Origin: Mytilisepta virgata
Lineage: Eukaryota > Mollusca > Bivalvia > Mytilida > Mytilidae
Assembly (NCBI GenBank): GCA_028015205.1
Contig: CM051514.1
Location: forward strand, 6,448,001 to 6,512,000
Length of the DNA: 64,000 nt
Reading direction: 5' to 3'
This document shows, one piece after another, positions 10,676-22,777 of the stretch. The position numbers were made by a program, and so were the translations under genes. How positions within the stretch are numbered: position 1 is the stretch's first letter; each line of letters starts with the position of its first letter. The notes beneath the pieces are model-generated. The model was not told the origin of the DNA. It did no database searches and worked only from the letters and a program-made list of their open reading frames with translations.

Positions 10676-12432
10676 AAACTTAGAATATTGTAAAGTGCTC
10701 AAGGCCCAAATGATCTCTTGATTGGTTGTATTCAAAAATTAGTTTCATTGTCAGTACAATGTTTATAATTAATGCATGACTTACTTTTTAGGCATTTCAT
10801 TTATGGATTCGTTTTAGTGATGTCAGGACTTCTTATAATTTGGGAAATATTAAAAAAAAAATGCGTTATAGACATTAGGTGACATAACAGTACAAAGAAA
10901 ATGTAGGAATTGTATATGTTTCCTGATTGTGAGTATGAATGTAAATCATGTAATATTTTAGTGAGGAATTATCCTTTTTTTATTTACAGTTTAAATCAAT
11001 AAATACATTTGAGTTACAACTAATTTTATTTCACAGCCAATATTTTGGTCCAGCTTTTAAATCAAATACTATTTCATTATGTCAGGGGAATGTTCAAATA
11101 AAATGACTTTTAAAGTTTTAAATATATTCATAACTTAAATTAAATTCCTGTTTTATTTTATTTTATCGGAATATTGGAAATAACTATTCTTCCCAACATA
11201 TGGTCCAGTAATCAGAGTTTTGGATAGCTAAAGATTTAGGTTATTTTTGATTTTAAAACTTTTTTTTTCTTTTTTTTCCATTATTTTGATATTGTTTAAT
11301 TTTTTTAGTAATTTGAAGTGATTTATATTTTCATAATAATATTAAAGGTACCAATTTTGATGCACAAGTAATTTTCCACTTATTTTAATTTTTTGTATTT
11401 GTTTCACAATTCCGCTTTTTGTCAGTTTCAATCCCTTTCAATCTGATAGATGTGCTTCAGGGCAGTTGTAACTCATTCATTGAAACTCTTTGTTTTGAAC
11501 TATAAGTAGGCCTAAACAATAGGATAATCCCTTACTAAGAACATGATTTACATTCATTCTTCACAATTAAGAAACACCAAATCCTACAATTTCATTGGTC
11601 GAGAGCACTTTGCTATATTCTAAATACTATATTGATGAGATACTTTTTTATTTCTTAGCATTGAATAAAGAATGATAATGAATAGTATTCACTGATAACC
11701 TTTTTGACTCTTATGCTCAATCAACAGTAGACATGAATGGTAAAGAGTATGAATTGTTATTGAATTATATACAAACCCAATCTTATTGTCATGAAATTTC
11801 TGAAAATGAAAAAAAGGGGAATTAGAAGATTATCCAAAAGTTTTACAGTTAAAAAAAACAACGTTTCAGGCAAACAACAATTATTTATGAATACTATTAA
11901 AGTCATAAGATACATAGATTTATTTGAATTTATTAAAAAGTTGATTAAGTGAGTGAAAAGTATTTGACAATACGGAACGTCTCGAAGTTTTTGGTACCAA
12001 CCGCGCCAAGCATTAAATATTTTACATATTTAAAAATCTGAAAAAAAAATCTAAAATATGTGCTTAAAATAATAATCACAATAAACGTGCAAAATAATGT
12101 TATAAAGAATGTCTGAACACCGCTATAAAAATAGTTGAATTAAAGGATTGACAGTTTAACTGAATTCGGTTCACCTTTTGGTGTAAAAATTATATTTTTG
12201 AACAAATTGAAAAGTTTTGAATATTTTTTGTTCTTGGTATTTTTACCAAATTCATTATCTCCTTATATTTTTTCTATACTTATATTTCTCATATTAATGA
12301 CTCCAAATTTCAGCACATTTCCTTAAAAATTTTAGGTAGATCAGTCTACACATACTGTGCCAGCAATCTCCCCCCCCTACCCCTTCAAAAAGTAAATGCA
12401 AGTGAATGGAAGGTCAATAATATATATATACT
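10676..12432. other. No gene seen
   Basis: AT-rich sequence with long A and T runs. I find no exon with splice signals and no complete repeat, apart from partial similarity to the 10589 hairpin arm near 11521. Confidence 0.45.
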
Positions 12433-12567
12433 TATTGACTGAGTATGAGGGGAATAGTAAGTTTATTGTCCCCTCGATACCAACTATTGCCCCTTGGCTC
12501 CGTCTCGGGGCAATAGTTGGTATCTCGGGGACAATAAACTTACTATTCCCCGAATATGCAGTCAATA
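12433..12567. mobile_element. Foldback element with long near-perfect arms
   Basis: Arms run from TATTGACTGAGTATGAGGGG inward through ATAGTAAGTTTATTGTCCCC and ATACCAACTATTGCCCC, and are matched on the right by their complements out to GTCAATA at 12567. The loop is about 13 bases. Both strands have open frames that are artefacts of the palindrome. Confidence 0.8.
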
Positions 12568-12600
12568 AATGTTTTATTATACCGAAACACCGGTCAATAG

Positions 12601-12650
12601 TTTCCAGTACTAATCACCGGTCAGTATTTACCGGTGATTAGTTTTGGAAA
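12601..12650. repeat. Second hairpin immediately after the foldback
   Basis: ACTAATCACCGGT (12609-12621) and ACCGGTGATTAGT (12630-12642) pair perfectly around an 8-base loop, with weaker pairing continuing outward (TTTCC with GGAAA). It lies about 35 bp from the previous foldback and may be its subterminal portion. Confidence 0.7.
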
Positions 12651-12655
12651 CAACT

Positions 12656-13758
12656 CACCTGTAAACAAATACCGTAGTTAAATTAGTGTCTCGATTTTTA
12701 TATAGAAAAAACATATTGAGGTATAATAATACAGGATATTTCTGTACACAAGAGGTGTTAATTTGGTGTTATATGCAATGACTATCCGATTACGACATCC
12801 CGGTACGTGTTTCAATTAACATTAGGATAAGATTTGGTTGTTGTGTATTTATAATATTCATCCTGCTTAAATTTTAAAAATATAATGGGACCATTGAATT
12901 TCACATTTATTTCTGTTTTTAAGACATACATGTATTTTTTCTCTTCTTTTCAAGCAGTTTTACCAAATATGTTAAATTTATATATTTTGGTATATATCAT
13001 GGCTTCATTTCCTTGTAACAAAGATCTATCTATACGTCAATTTATTATCCAAAAAGATTTAAAATTAAATTCAGTCCGCAAATTCAAAAGATAGTTCAGT
13101 ATTTTCTTTAATTCTTTCTTTCCTTTTTTTCACTCGGAGATTGTTCTTAATAAATTCTTACTTTAATCATTTATTTTTTTTTTAAATATTTGGAAATGAC
13201 AATCTTAAATTGGACATTTTATTGGATAATTATTAATTTTAACTTATTGTTTGGTATTATTATATTCTGAAAATTATTTATATCCTAATATTTGATGGAG
13301 TTAAAAGATTCAAGGATTTTTTCAGAAGTAATCCGTTCCCAATTACATTTTACAGCATTTTAAAACTTGACAAATGTGTGTTATTTTAAAAATAAAATTC
13401 TGTTTTCTACCATTGAAGGAATCATAGACATAATTATGGTTTTTACAAAAATGGAATTTTTATTAATATACATGTAGTATACTGTATAAAAATCGCAGCT
13501 ATCAGATTGTATACATGTCGTTATTGTAATAAGGACTGGCAAAATAGGTTTTTCGGAGATTTTAATTCAAAATGGAAGCAATTTGTCATCGTTGAAAAAA
13601 ATAATTTTATATATATTCTTATTCAATGCAAATCTATGATTGAGAAAATAACTATTATAAGTTTCAAAAAAAAAAAAAAAAAAAATGGAATATTTTATAC
13701 GACTGCAAAGTCAGAGATTTGTGTATTTTTCAATTGTACATACTTAGTTACTTTGATG
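12656..13758. other. No gene seen
   Basis: AT-rich sequence with a poly-A run at about 13666-13684. The 69- and 89-codon frames have no recognisable features. Confidence 0.45.
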
Positions 13759-13915
13759 AATGAGAAACCAGAGTGAGTTATATTTTCCTAACCAATGTAG
13801 GTAAGGGAAATAATAAATTTGTCTCCCTTTTAGCCTCAGGACAAAAGGGAGAGAATTTAATTATCTCCCTTACCTACATTGGTTAGGAAAAGATAACTCA
13901 CTCTGGTTCCTCATT
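13759..13915. mobile_element. 157-bp palindromic MITE, copy 2 (inverted)
   Basis: Same length and ends as the copies at 6781 and 62602 (AATGAGAAACCAGAGTGAG to CACTCTGGTTCCTCATT). The asymmetric centre, GTCTCCCTTTTAGCCTCAGG, is the reverse complement of that in the other two, so this copy is inserted in the opposite orientation. Confidence 0.88.
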
Positions 13916-15170
13916 GGGTATACCACTTGAATAGATGATTGAAGCAATTTCTCTTCATTATATGACCAAAGAAATATTATCACCAAACAAAGGAGACATT
14001 TTTATTTCTGCATATAACTATTATATTATTGTAAAATATAAAATGCTGCTTTAATCAAAGATTAAGAAAAATTTACCAATATGTTCTATTTAAAAATTTT
14101 GATCAAGTGCTATTGGTACCTGGCGCATGCGCACAAGAAAATGTCGTTGATTGTTGACCATGGCATGCAGATGGACATGAAAGCAACCCAAAAGCCAGAC
14201 AATGCTAAAAGGAACTACTGTTAAAACATGTATATAATTCAGATAGTGAAACTACTACGTTGATATGGTCAACTTAGACAAATCCAGTAGACCAAACTAG
14301 GAACAACCACTCAAATATAATGTTTTAAGATCAGTTTTGAACGACTTTTTCTAACGGTTTAAGTATTTCTGAATCCGGTAGACGAAAATTGTGCTTTATG
14401 ACATAGGCAATCACCCAAACAAAATTTTTTGAAATTGAGATACTTTAAGATCAGTTTTATGTAATGACGTTTTCTAGCTGTTTAAGTACATGTTTTCTGA
14501 ATGATAAAATAATTTTTTCCCGGCCCAATCATGTCTTTTAGTTATTTCTGTATTACACAATTCATTGAAATATTTGTTTAGAAGAAACGTCATTTATATA
14601 AAGAAACATGACATATAACACAGAACTATCATGTAACAAGTAATTACACTAATTATAGACCCTCCCTGTAATTATTATTATCATGAAATGAATTATTACA
14701 GCAGGTAAACCGACTTAAAATGATTACACCTGGCATAATTTATTGTCATGAGTGCTTTGAACATAAACAATAGCTATATTGTTAAAGCAAATAGAAATAA
14801 AAATTAGTTTAAGAAATTGTGTTTTTTATTCATGAAAATTTTCCCTTGATGTACAGTTATCAACGATAATAAATTACAAAGTTTGTAAACTGTAATCTAA
14901 CTACTGGTAGACTGACTGCGGCAGTGTCGTAAAATACAAACTGTTCACAGGTCTTTGAGCTATCATATCATTACATTTCCCCTGTATTTATTTCACTTCC
15001 AGTGCCATTTTCAAACAATCGCATAAAGCCTCTCAAATCTTTGGAGGCATAGCCAGGTATGTGGTACCTTAAGACGTGCTCAATTTTTTCTGCGTATCTG
15101 AATATTGCTTTGGGAGACACTTTTAATACAAATTTTGAAAATTACAGTCTTTAATACAGTTTTTCGACGT
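13916..15170. other. No gene seen
   Basis: AT-rich sequence. GATACTTTAAGATCAGTTTT-like blocks at about 14320 and 14440 suggest a diverged ~115-bp local duplication. No exon supported. Confidence 0.4.
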
Positions 15171-15271
15171 GAAGGACACTGAGAACCAAAACGATTTTTT
15201 TTTGCTGTAAGTGAGTTTACGTGTCATCTGTTCATATGACAGCAGAAAGGTTTTGGTTCTGAGTGTCCTTC
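15171..15271. mobile_element. Foldback element, 101 bp
   Basis: GAAGGACACTGAGAACCAAA (15171 on) pairs with TTTTGGTTCTGAGTGTCCTTC (ending 15271), with one mismatch in about 22 bp. The loop contains a T run. MITE-like; no coding capacity. Confidence 0.7.
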
Positions 15272-15520
15272 TAGGCAATATTATAAAAAGTGATACAAAT
15301 TGACCCAAATCGTTTCTATACACGAATTTTGCGGGTAGAAAACTTGAACTTATTAATGGTTAAGCACGCAAATTTTGTTTGTTAACTTGAAAATGCATTA
15401 CATACAATCTTTTACGATAAAAAGTAGATAAATATTTAAGATTAAAGAATAAATGGTAATGAGTGAAACAATTAGAGGGAAAAGTGTCACTACTATTTGT
15501 GGCCATTCATGTCAAAATTG

Positions 15521-16930
15521 CAATACTTTTATCGCGTTACTTTTTTCTATCGGCTTACTTTCAAAAAGTATCGCGATACTTTTAACAAGTAACGGCTTAC
15601 TTCTATGGCACGCCGTTTTTATATTTATTCAAATTCCAAGATATCTTATTTATTTAACAAGATATCTTATTAAGTATTAAGATATCTTTAATTTTTATAA
15701 CATATCTTATTTAATTTGAAAGTAAATAAGATATCTCTATAAGTTAATAAGATATCTCTATTAGTTTATAAGATATCTTATAAAGTAAACAAGATATCTT
15801 ACTTCTTTATAAAGATATCTTTTAAACATATACTTTATTAGATATCTTATAAAGTTTATAAGATATCTTATAAACTAATAGAGATATCTTATTAACTTAT
15901 AGAGATATCTTATATATTTAATAAGATATCTTTATAACCAGTTAAATAATATATCTCTATAAGTTAATAAGATATCTCTATAAGTTTATAAGATATCTCT
16001 ATTAGTTTATAAGATATCTTATTAAGTAAATAAGATATCTCTATTATTAACTATATAAAAGATATCTTATATAGTTAATAAGATATCTTATAAATTAATA
16101 GAGATATCTTATTAACTTATTGAGATATCTTATACGTTTAATAAGATATCTTTATAACCAGTTAAATAAGATATCTCTATAAGTTAATAAGATATCTCTA
16201 TAAGTTTATAAGATATCTCTATCAGTTTATAAGATATCTTATTAAGTAAATAAGATATCTCTATTAGTTAATAAGATATCTTATAAATTAATAGAGATAT
16301 CTTATATATATAAGATATCTTATTAAGTATTAAGATATCTTTAATTTTTTAAGATATCTTATTTAATTTGAAAGTTAATAAGATATCTCTATAAGTTAAT
16401 AAGATATCTCTATTAGTTAATAAGATATCTTATAAAGTATATAAGATATCTTACTTCTTTATAAAGATATCTTTTAAACACATACTTTATTAGATATCTT
16501 ATAAAGTTTATAAGATATCTTATAAACTAATAGAGATATCTCTATAAGTTTATAAGATATCTCTATTATTAACTATATAAAAGATATCTTATATAGTTAA
16601 TAAGATATCTTATATATTTAATAAGATATCTTTATAAACATTTTAATAAGATATCTTATTTAATATATAAGATATCATATTTAATAAATCAGATATCTTA
16701 TTTAATATATAAGATATCTCATTTTATTATTAAGATATCTCAATTAGTTTATAAGATATCTTATTTAACTAAATAAGATATCTCGAAATGGAATAAATGT
16801 AACAACGGCGTGCCATATACTTCCAACAAGTATCGCGATACTTCTCAAAAGTAAGCCGATACAAAAAGAGTATGCATGAAGAAAAAATTATCGGCTTACT
16901 TCTCAAAAGTAACGCGATACTTTTTATCTT
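15521..16930. mobile_element. Giant foldback element with about 51 phased GATATC sites
   Basis: Outer inverted repeats of roughly 110-130 bp (about 15521-15640 and 16790-16930) carry the motifs TATCGCGTTACTTTT, TATCGGCTTACTTT, the palindrome AAGTATCGCGATACTT and GGCACGCCGTT. They enclose a 1.15-kb AT-rich array with about 51 GATATC palindromes by eye. Typical spacing is 21 bp, for example 15730, 15751, 15772, 15793, 15814 and 15841, 15862, 15883. Internal blocks are duplicated: one around 15814 recurs near 16466 (offset 652), another around 15931 recurs near 16151 (offset 220). It has no credible coding region and is related to the element at 4491-4768. Confidence 0.85.
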
Positions 16931-18337
16931 TGTATTATATGTGCTAACCAATGGAATTGGTTTTTACAAAGTATCTTCGTTCGTGTCTTCTAAAACGAGT
17001 ATGCACCTACGTTATTTATCGGAGCACTTCCGCTTAGGAAGGATTGGTTTAAAATTTACATTGCTTATGTCTTTGCGTTTCCAGGTCGATTTGTACCATG
17101 TTTAACAAAAATTGAAGATTTTATTCAGTATCTTATGTGATATTTACTGTTGTTATTAAATAATAAAAAATGTCTGCCCGTGCATAAAGATACAGAGTTA
17201 CGCCAAAAGTGATCGTCATAACGTTATTTTACTGTGCATTTTCATATAAATTTGACTTTTTATAAAAAAAAAAATTTCTACTGAAATCAGTTTCTTTCCA
17301 ATGCTCACAAAAATAGGTGCTGATTCTTGTCATAATTTTCAAAGCATTTTTATCCTTTAGACTGTCAAATACTGGTCAGGATTTAGAAAATAATATAAAA
17401 TTATTTTGGGGTAAACGTAAAAGGTTTATACATCAAATGGACCCGATAGAAATAACAGTTGTGCTTAAAGAAAAATTCTTTGAAACTATGGGTATAAAAA
17501 TTATTTGAAAAATAATTGATTATATACTTTTTTCACGTAAGAAATTGCTGATATATTTAGTTTTAACATAAACATTTTGTGAAAATCAGGTGTAAAATGA
17601 CTGAAGGAGATTTTTTTTTAAAGAAAATTGAATTTGTATGAAAATGCACTGTGAAATTATGATTTGACGTTCACTTATGGCACAAATCTGTACTCGTTGG
17701 CTAATTTAGCGTACAAACATAATTATTAGCTGAATATTGATTAACTATTCTGTCTTTCAATTAATTTTATCAGTGATTAAGTTCCAGGACCCTTAGGAAC
17801 ACAATTTTGTTTGAAAGGGTCTAAAAAAACAATTGGAAAAGTATCACCAAACCCAAACGCTGTGAAAAGGGAATCGTCAAAATTCAGTGTTTGTGATGAC
17901 TGGCTTGAATGGGTTACATATGCTAAATGCTTCAAATACAGTGCGAATACACCTGTATTAAATCTGCAAATTTTGTCTGAAAGTCTACTTATTAAATGTT
18001 TCAATAGAGTTTTGATTGCTATTTTCCTATTTACCATCAGATACAACTTCCCAGTATAGCTGTATATTATAACGTTCTAGTATACGACTTAGTGATATTG
18101 CAGTATACACTGTTTTCATATTTTTTCCAGTTTTGAAAGGAAATATTTAAATTTTATAAACATCTTTAATCTTGTGTAAAAAAATCATGAATTCTTTTCT
18201 TTTTCCCTGCTTTTATCATACGCACACAGATTACATACTTTTTTCACGTATGTCTGTATACATTTATAAAAGTCGTTCACATTATCTTTCTGTGATCAAT
18301 ATGTCCATTTTGACAATTATGTTTGTACGAACAGCCA
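16931..18337. other. No supported gene; overlapping open frames near 17.8-18.06 kb
   Basis: Frames of 82 codons (plus, 17811-18059) and 89 codons (minus, 17777-18046) overlap fully. Neither shows a domain that I recognise. The plus frame could follow a possible acceptor, GTTCCAG, at about 17787. The rest is AT-rich without signals. Confidence 0.3.
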
Positions 18338-18349
18338 TGGGGGCCTCGG

Positions 18350-18607
18350 TGGCCGAGTGGTCTAGGTAGTTCGTCATGACTACTAATGATTACTAGCCTG
18401 TCAACGCTGAGGTTGTGAGTTCGAATCTCACCTGTGGCGGGGTGTGTTCGACTCCGATCTTAATTGACAAGGATTGCCAATTTTCCTACCGAAGGTCGGT
18501 GGTAATCTCCGGGTACTCCGGCTTCCTCCACCAATAAAAACTGGCCGCCGCGAAATAGCCAAATGTGCTGAAAACGGCGTAAAACCCCAACTAAACAAAC
18601 AAACAAA
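18350..18607 (+). mobile_element. tRNA-Leu/Ser-like SINE with perfect 12-bp target duplication
   Basis: The head GGCCGAGTGGTCTAGG plus a box B-like GTTCGAATCTCACC resembles a class II (Leu/Ser-type) tRNA, but with an extra stretch between the boxes, so it is not a working tRNA gene. The body contains TACCGAAGGTCGGTGGT and CCACCAATAAAAACTGGCC, and the tail is ACCCCAACTAAACAAACAAA. The duplication CGAACAGCCATG flanks it at 18338-18349 and 18608-18619. Other copies lie at 27618, 54631 and 55103. Confidence 0.93.
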
Positions 18608-18719
18608 CGAACAGCCATGATTGGCCTGGTGGCTAACAACGTTTAGTTTAAAAATTACCATTAGAAAAATGAATGTGCCAGTTATACCAAGAATTTGCTT
18701 CCAAGTCCTGCTGAACTGT

Positions 18720-19110
18720 GATGGATTCCATGACCACTCTCCGAGCGGTTTTCGCTCGCCTGCGACGAAAGTCGCGGAAGCCGAGACATAGGTGTTGCTT
18801 TTACGGCGTCGACCATTTCGAGACCCTGCTTCCTAGGTCATGGTCCAGTGACTTTCAATTAATTAGCAATTTTCAATGTTAAGTTTTCTGCTTAAGTTAG
18901 TTTGATACGACCTACTTGTGATAGATCAAATACATTTTTATAACGTTGCATTATTATCAGTTTGACGACCAATTCGAGGCCCTGCCTAGGTCATGGTCCA
19001 GCGACTTTCTATTAAGCAATGCTGCTGTCCATCAGATTGTCTATTTTCGAAATTCTGCGGTAGGCGAGACATATATCTGTGTCAATAGTTTATCTACTGA
19101 TATCGCAGAT
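18720..19110. repeat. Diverged local direct repeat
   Basis: The block CCTAGGTCATGGTCCAGTGA near 18830-18850 recurs as CCTAGGTCATGGTCCAGCGA near 18984-19005, with a shared flank (CGACCATTTCGAGACCCTGC and CGACCAATTCGAGGCCCTGC). Both are followed by ACTTTC and ATTAA. Function unknown. Confidence 0.55.
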
Positions 19111-19659
19111 CAGGACTTGAAATCTGATATAATCAGTTGGCTTCCATATTTCCATGTGAATATCAGTCATTAGTAAAAATTAGTAAAGATTTTAAGTCCA
19201 AGACACCTCTAGCAAGGACGAAAAAATATACATAGACAAGCAAAAATATCACTAAACCATAATGCAAATATTTGGAAATTTACCTCAAAAATTGTCTAGA
19301 CACCAAGGCTAAAAGCAACACATTTTACTGGAACATGCAACATTTTTGTATACAGGGGCCAGTGGAATTTCGAAGTCTACATATTTTAAGCTTTGGAATA
19401 AGTAAGTCGAGCAGATCTCATATATTTAGGGACAAGACATTTTTTATCTGGAAAGGGGGGGGGGGTCTGGTGATTCTGAAAGTGATATCTACATAAATTT
19501 TTGATCCCCCAATTGAAATTTCTGCTAATTTTTTTACCCCCTCCCTTACTCTCCCAGAAAAAATTATGACCCCTCCTTTTCATGACTGTAACTGTTAAGC
19601 TTTTAGGTCCTGAGGGATATGTTGATGTGTGATATTTATCAGTTACATATCTATACATC

Positions 19660-20059
19660 CCAGGCACTTGTGATGGATCACGGGGCCTCAAACAATATAG
19701 CTGTCTGGCGCGTCCCCATGTGGCGAATAGGGGAGACCCTCTCGTTTGGGGGGTCGGGGTTGTCAGATCGTAATACGGAAAGCCTGACCGCGGACCATAG
19801 TGGGTAACGTGATTGGAGAATGCCACACCCCCTGTACGCTAAAAACCCTTTCTGTAGTTTTCGAAAAAGAGTAGGCTGGTGGCCGCTACAAGAGGCTTAA
19901 TTATCCGACCATACACAACAATCAGTGGCAGTCAAATTTGGTTCCCCTTTGTGTTCCATCCCAATCCTAGTTGAATTGTTTGATAAATTGAACTGGTTCT
20001 CGTCCTAAAGAAGCCTGAAATATTTGCCACTGGACGTTAAGCAACACTCAATCAATCAA
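19660..20059 (+). mobile_element. SINE-like repeat, CCACTGGACGTTAA tail, best copy
   Basis: This 400-bp element begins CCAGGCACTTGTGATGGATC and ends GCCACTGGACGTTAAGCAAC followed by CAATCAATCAA. The flanks TATCTATACATC (19648-19659) and TATATATACATC (20060-20071) are a target-site duplication with one change. It contains the block CTACAG/CTGTAGTTTTCGAAAAAGAG shared with the copies at 2938, 3619, 23786 and 36127. The 146-codon minus frame across it is a by-product of the repeat. Confidence 0.82.
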
Positions 20060-20290
20060 TATATATACATCATTGTACATATGTGGTTACAAAAAATATT
20101 CGTTCAATAAAATGTGCTTGATAAAATATCCCTACATTTGACTGTCGTAATGCACTTCTCCACTAAAAATATTTGACCCCCCCCCCTTTCAGGTACGTAA
20201 TCTATTTATTTCCATATGCATGTGCAAAACAACATTGATCCCCCAACTTGTAATCCACAAAAAAATTTGAACCCCACTTTTCCATTTACA

Positions 20291-20459
20291 GGTAAAAACG
20301 TGAACAGCTCCACCACGGTAAAAAATTGACCAGCTCCCCTCAAGGTAAAAGCTTGACCAGCTTCCCCCCAAGGTGAAAACTTGACCCCCCCAAGATAAAA
20401 ACTTGACCAGCTCCCTCCACGGTAAAAACTTGACCAGCTCCCCCAAGGTAAAAAATGAT
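20291..20459 (-). repeat. Minisatellite, about 27-bp unit, six copies
   Basis: Successive units resemble GTAAAAACTTGACCAGCTCC followed by CCCAAG. One unit is shortened. The minus strand is open for 85 codons with repeated KFLPWRELV-like peptides, an effect of the repeat rather than evidence of a gene. Confidence 0.85.
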
Positions 20460-22777
20460 AAGTCCCTTAATTATGATGTATGGTAGTTTTGGCTGTTCAT
20501 CTGGTGGCATGACTATTTCGTTCCGAGGTCCCCTTTTGTGTTCTGCGACTTTTTCTTAATACATCTGGCATTTCACGGTATCGGTATGGTTATACACTGT
20601 CTTTACCGGTTTCCTATTCAAGCTTTCAATTGATAGTTGCTGTGCAAATTTTGGTAAAATCGTTGATGTTATGTCATTGCCATTTTGCCCACGAAGAGCT
20701 CATGATTGGATCAATAAAATCATTTTGATTCCTGCATGTAGTCTTGTACGAACCCTCGAAGCGACGTTCATTCTACTGTAGTGTCTTAATAGCTGTAATA
20801 TTGCTGCATATATTTGGTAAAAATTGCGTGTGCTGCAGTTTCATAAAGCTGTTTCATTTTCCATTGTACATATATTAGTCCTGTTTTATATTCTTGCATT
20901 TTTCATGTTTTTGTTGATGCGTTGTTTTGTGTTTCTATTCATTCTGAGGCAATTACCAGTCCTGAGAATATTTGAATAGAAATGCTTGAATTAATCTGTG
21001 CAGAGTTCAGGTATATAAAGATATGAATAAATAAATGAAGACCGAGACAGACTTTCAGCAGAGGTGCGACGTGTCTGCTTTTAGCAAAAGTAAACCGTCA
21101 GTTTTTTTCTTTTTCATTTCATTTTAAAATGATTTTATTGTGTAACTGGAAAATCATTATTTCAAGTTGACTAAATTTATAAAAAAAATTGTGATGATCG
21201 AATTGAATAAATAATCTTTGACCGACTTTATTGGTAACGTGTCGGATTAGATCTCGCGAGATTATTCGAGATTTATTAAAAAAACTCTTTCCTGTAAGCC
21301 CCGTTTTGATTGGCTGTGAGCTGATTGAAAAGTAAGCCGATACTTAACTTTTGATAAGTAAGCCGATACTTTTTTCCATTATGCATTCCATCGGAAGTGT
21401 CATTTCCAAAGGAGGGGAGATAATCTGACAGCGATGTGTTTGACTTTACGTTTTCAGTATCATTTTCAAAATATGATAACCCATGGATATTATTTAAAAA
21501 CAAATCAGTACATGCATGTTGAAAATATTATCAAAATATATCAAAAATTGATTAATACATTTATCTTATATATTCAGAAAACCTTTATATTGCCTTATTA
21601 ATGGACGATGAATAACAGTACTACCTGCCGTTTATAGGTAAGGGTGATACAAAGAACAAAGAATTATATGTCCTTATATAATACATATTTATAGGATATC
21701 AAGTGTCGTCAGTGAAAAAATGGAAAAATTGTGGTTCATTGTACTGAGTCTGGTTGACTTGAGTTCCCATGCACTTCCTTGTTGTAGTAGTGAAGAAAAT
21801 TTTTCTTGATTTCTAGATAGTTCGGTTTCAAATTACTTATTTCTTAAACTTCTTAGAAACTGTTTTTGTAAGGACGCAAATTTTTGCATAATTTTTTGTT
21901 GTTTAATTTCTATCACCCATAGCCTTGTAGTCGTTACATCTCAAGTTCTTATATTTTGCTTTTTAAGATGGTGCTTTGTGTTGAAATCTGCCATTTGTCT
22001 TCGGTTAATCTGACACAATACGGCTCTCGCTTTAATGTGGAACATTTCTTTTTATTTAATAGAACTTTATTTGCAAGAAATACACCCATAGGAGTAAATG
22101 CAATACAAACATGATTTTAATCAGTAAAAAATTGGATGCATCATATGGTAGGAGTTTGTGTAGATTTTTACCTGGAACTTTGGGAAAAGTTTAATGAGAA
22201 TATTTGGTTTTTGAATTGTATTACAGGATCTGCCTATTGTACAAGTCGACATATTCTACAAAATGGCGTCCGATATCCAGAATAACCATGTTTTGCATCA
22301 TGGCGTGTGCTAATTTCAGTAATTATAAAAGATTGCAAAGAAACCAAATCAACAGTAGAGAAAACTTCTCGTTCCCGTGCAAGCAAATATTAACCTAGTG
22401 AAAAATGATTCCAAATATTTTCTGTGCAAAGCAATGTGGAATATATCAATCTTGGTAGAGCAAACAGAAAAAAGGCATTTTTTTATGTTTTCCTAATTTT
22501 CCCTTACAAGTTTTAACAATTAAAGAAAGTCAAAGGAAATTTTTGTAAAATGATTTTTAGAAACTCCTCTTTCGGGATATGATTGCCCAAAACAAAAGCA
22601 TTAATTATGCTTAAACGTCAAACTACAAGTAAACCGAAAAGAAATACAACCATCACGCTCGCTAACTTTCCATGTGGTACCTGTTCCATATTTGAAATGC
22701 CCGAAATTCAGGACGCACATGTATATTTGCCATAAAAACAAAGAGTGTAAACTTTATATAAAAGCTTTCAATGATTC
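20460..22777. other. No gene seen; contains paired AAGTAAGCCGATACTT motifs
   Basis: Two AAGTAAGCCGATACTT motifs lie at about 21331 and 21356. The same motif is found in the inverted repeats of the giant foldback at 15521-16930, so this may be a fragment of that family. No exon is supported elsewhere in the stretch. Confidence 0.45.

Noticed and set aside
12377..12641. Overlapping frames on both strands encoding similar peptides
   Set aside because: Palindromic DNA reads alike on both strands; the similarity is a by-product of the foldback.
17777..18059. Overlapping 82- and 89-codon frames on opposite strands
   Set aside because: No family motif on either strand and no convincing exon partners; left unassigned.
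18428..18661. Minus-strand 77-codon frame, repeated as similar frames at 27557, 54631, 54707 and 55172
   Set aside because: All lie inside copies of the tRNA-Leu/Ser-like SINE and share its sequence; they are not genes.
19386..19826. 146-codon minus-strand frame
   Set aside because: It overlaps the SINE-like repeat at 19660 and has no domain or start context.
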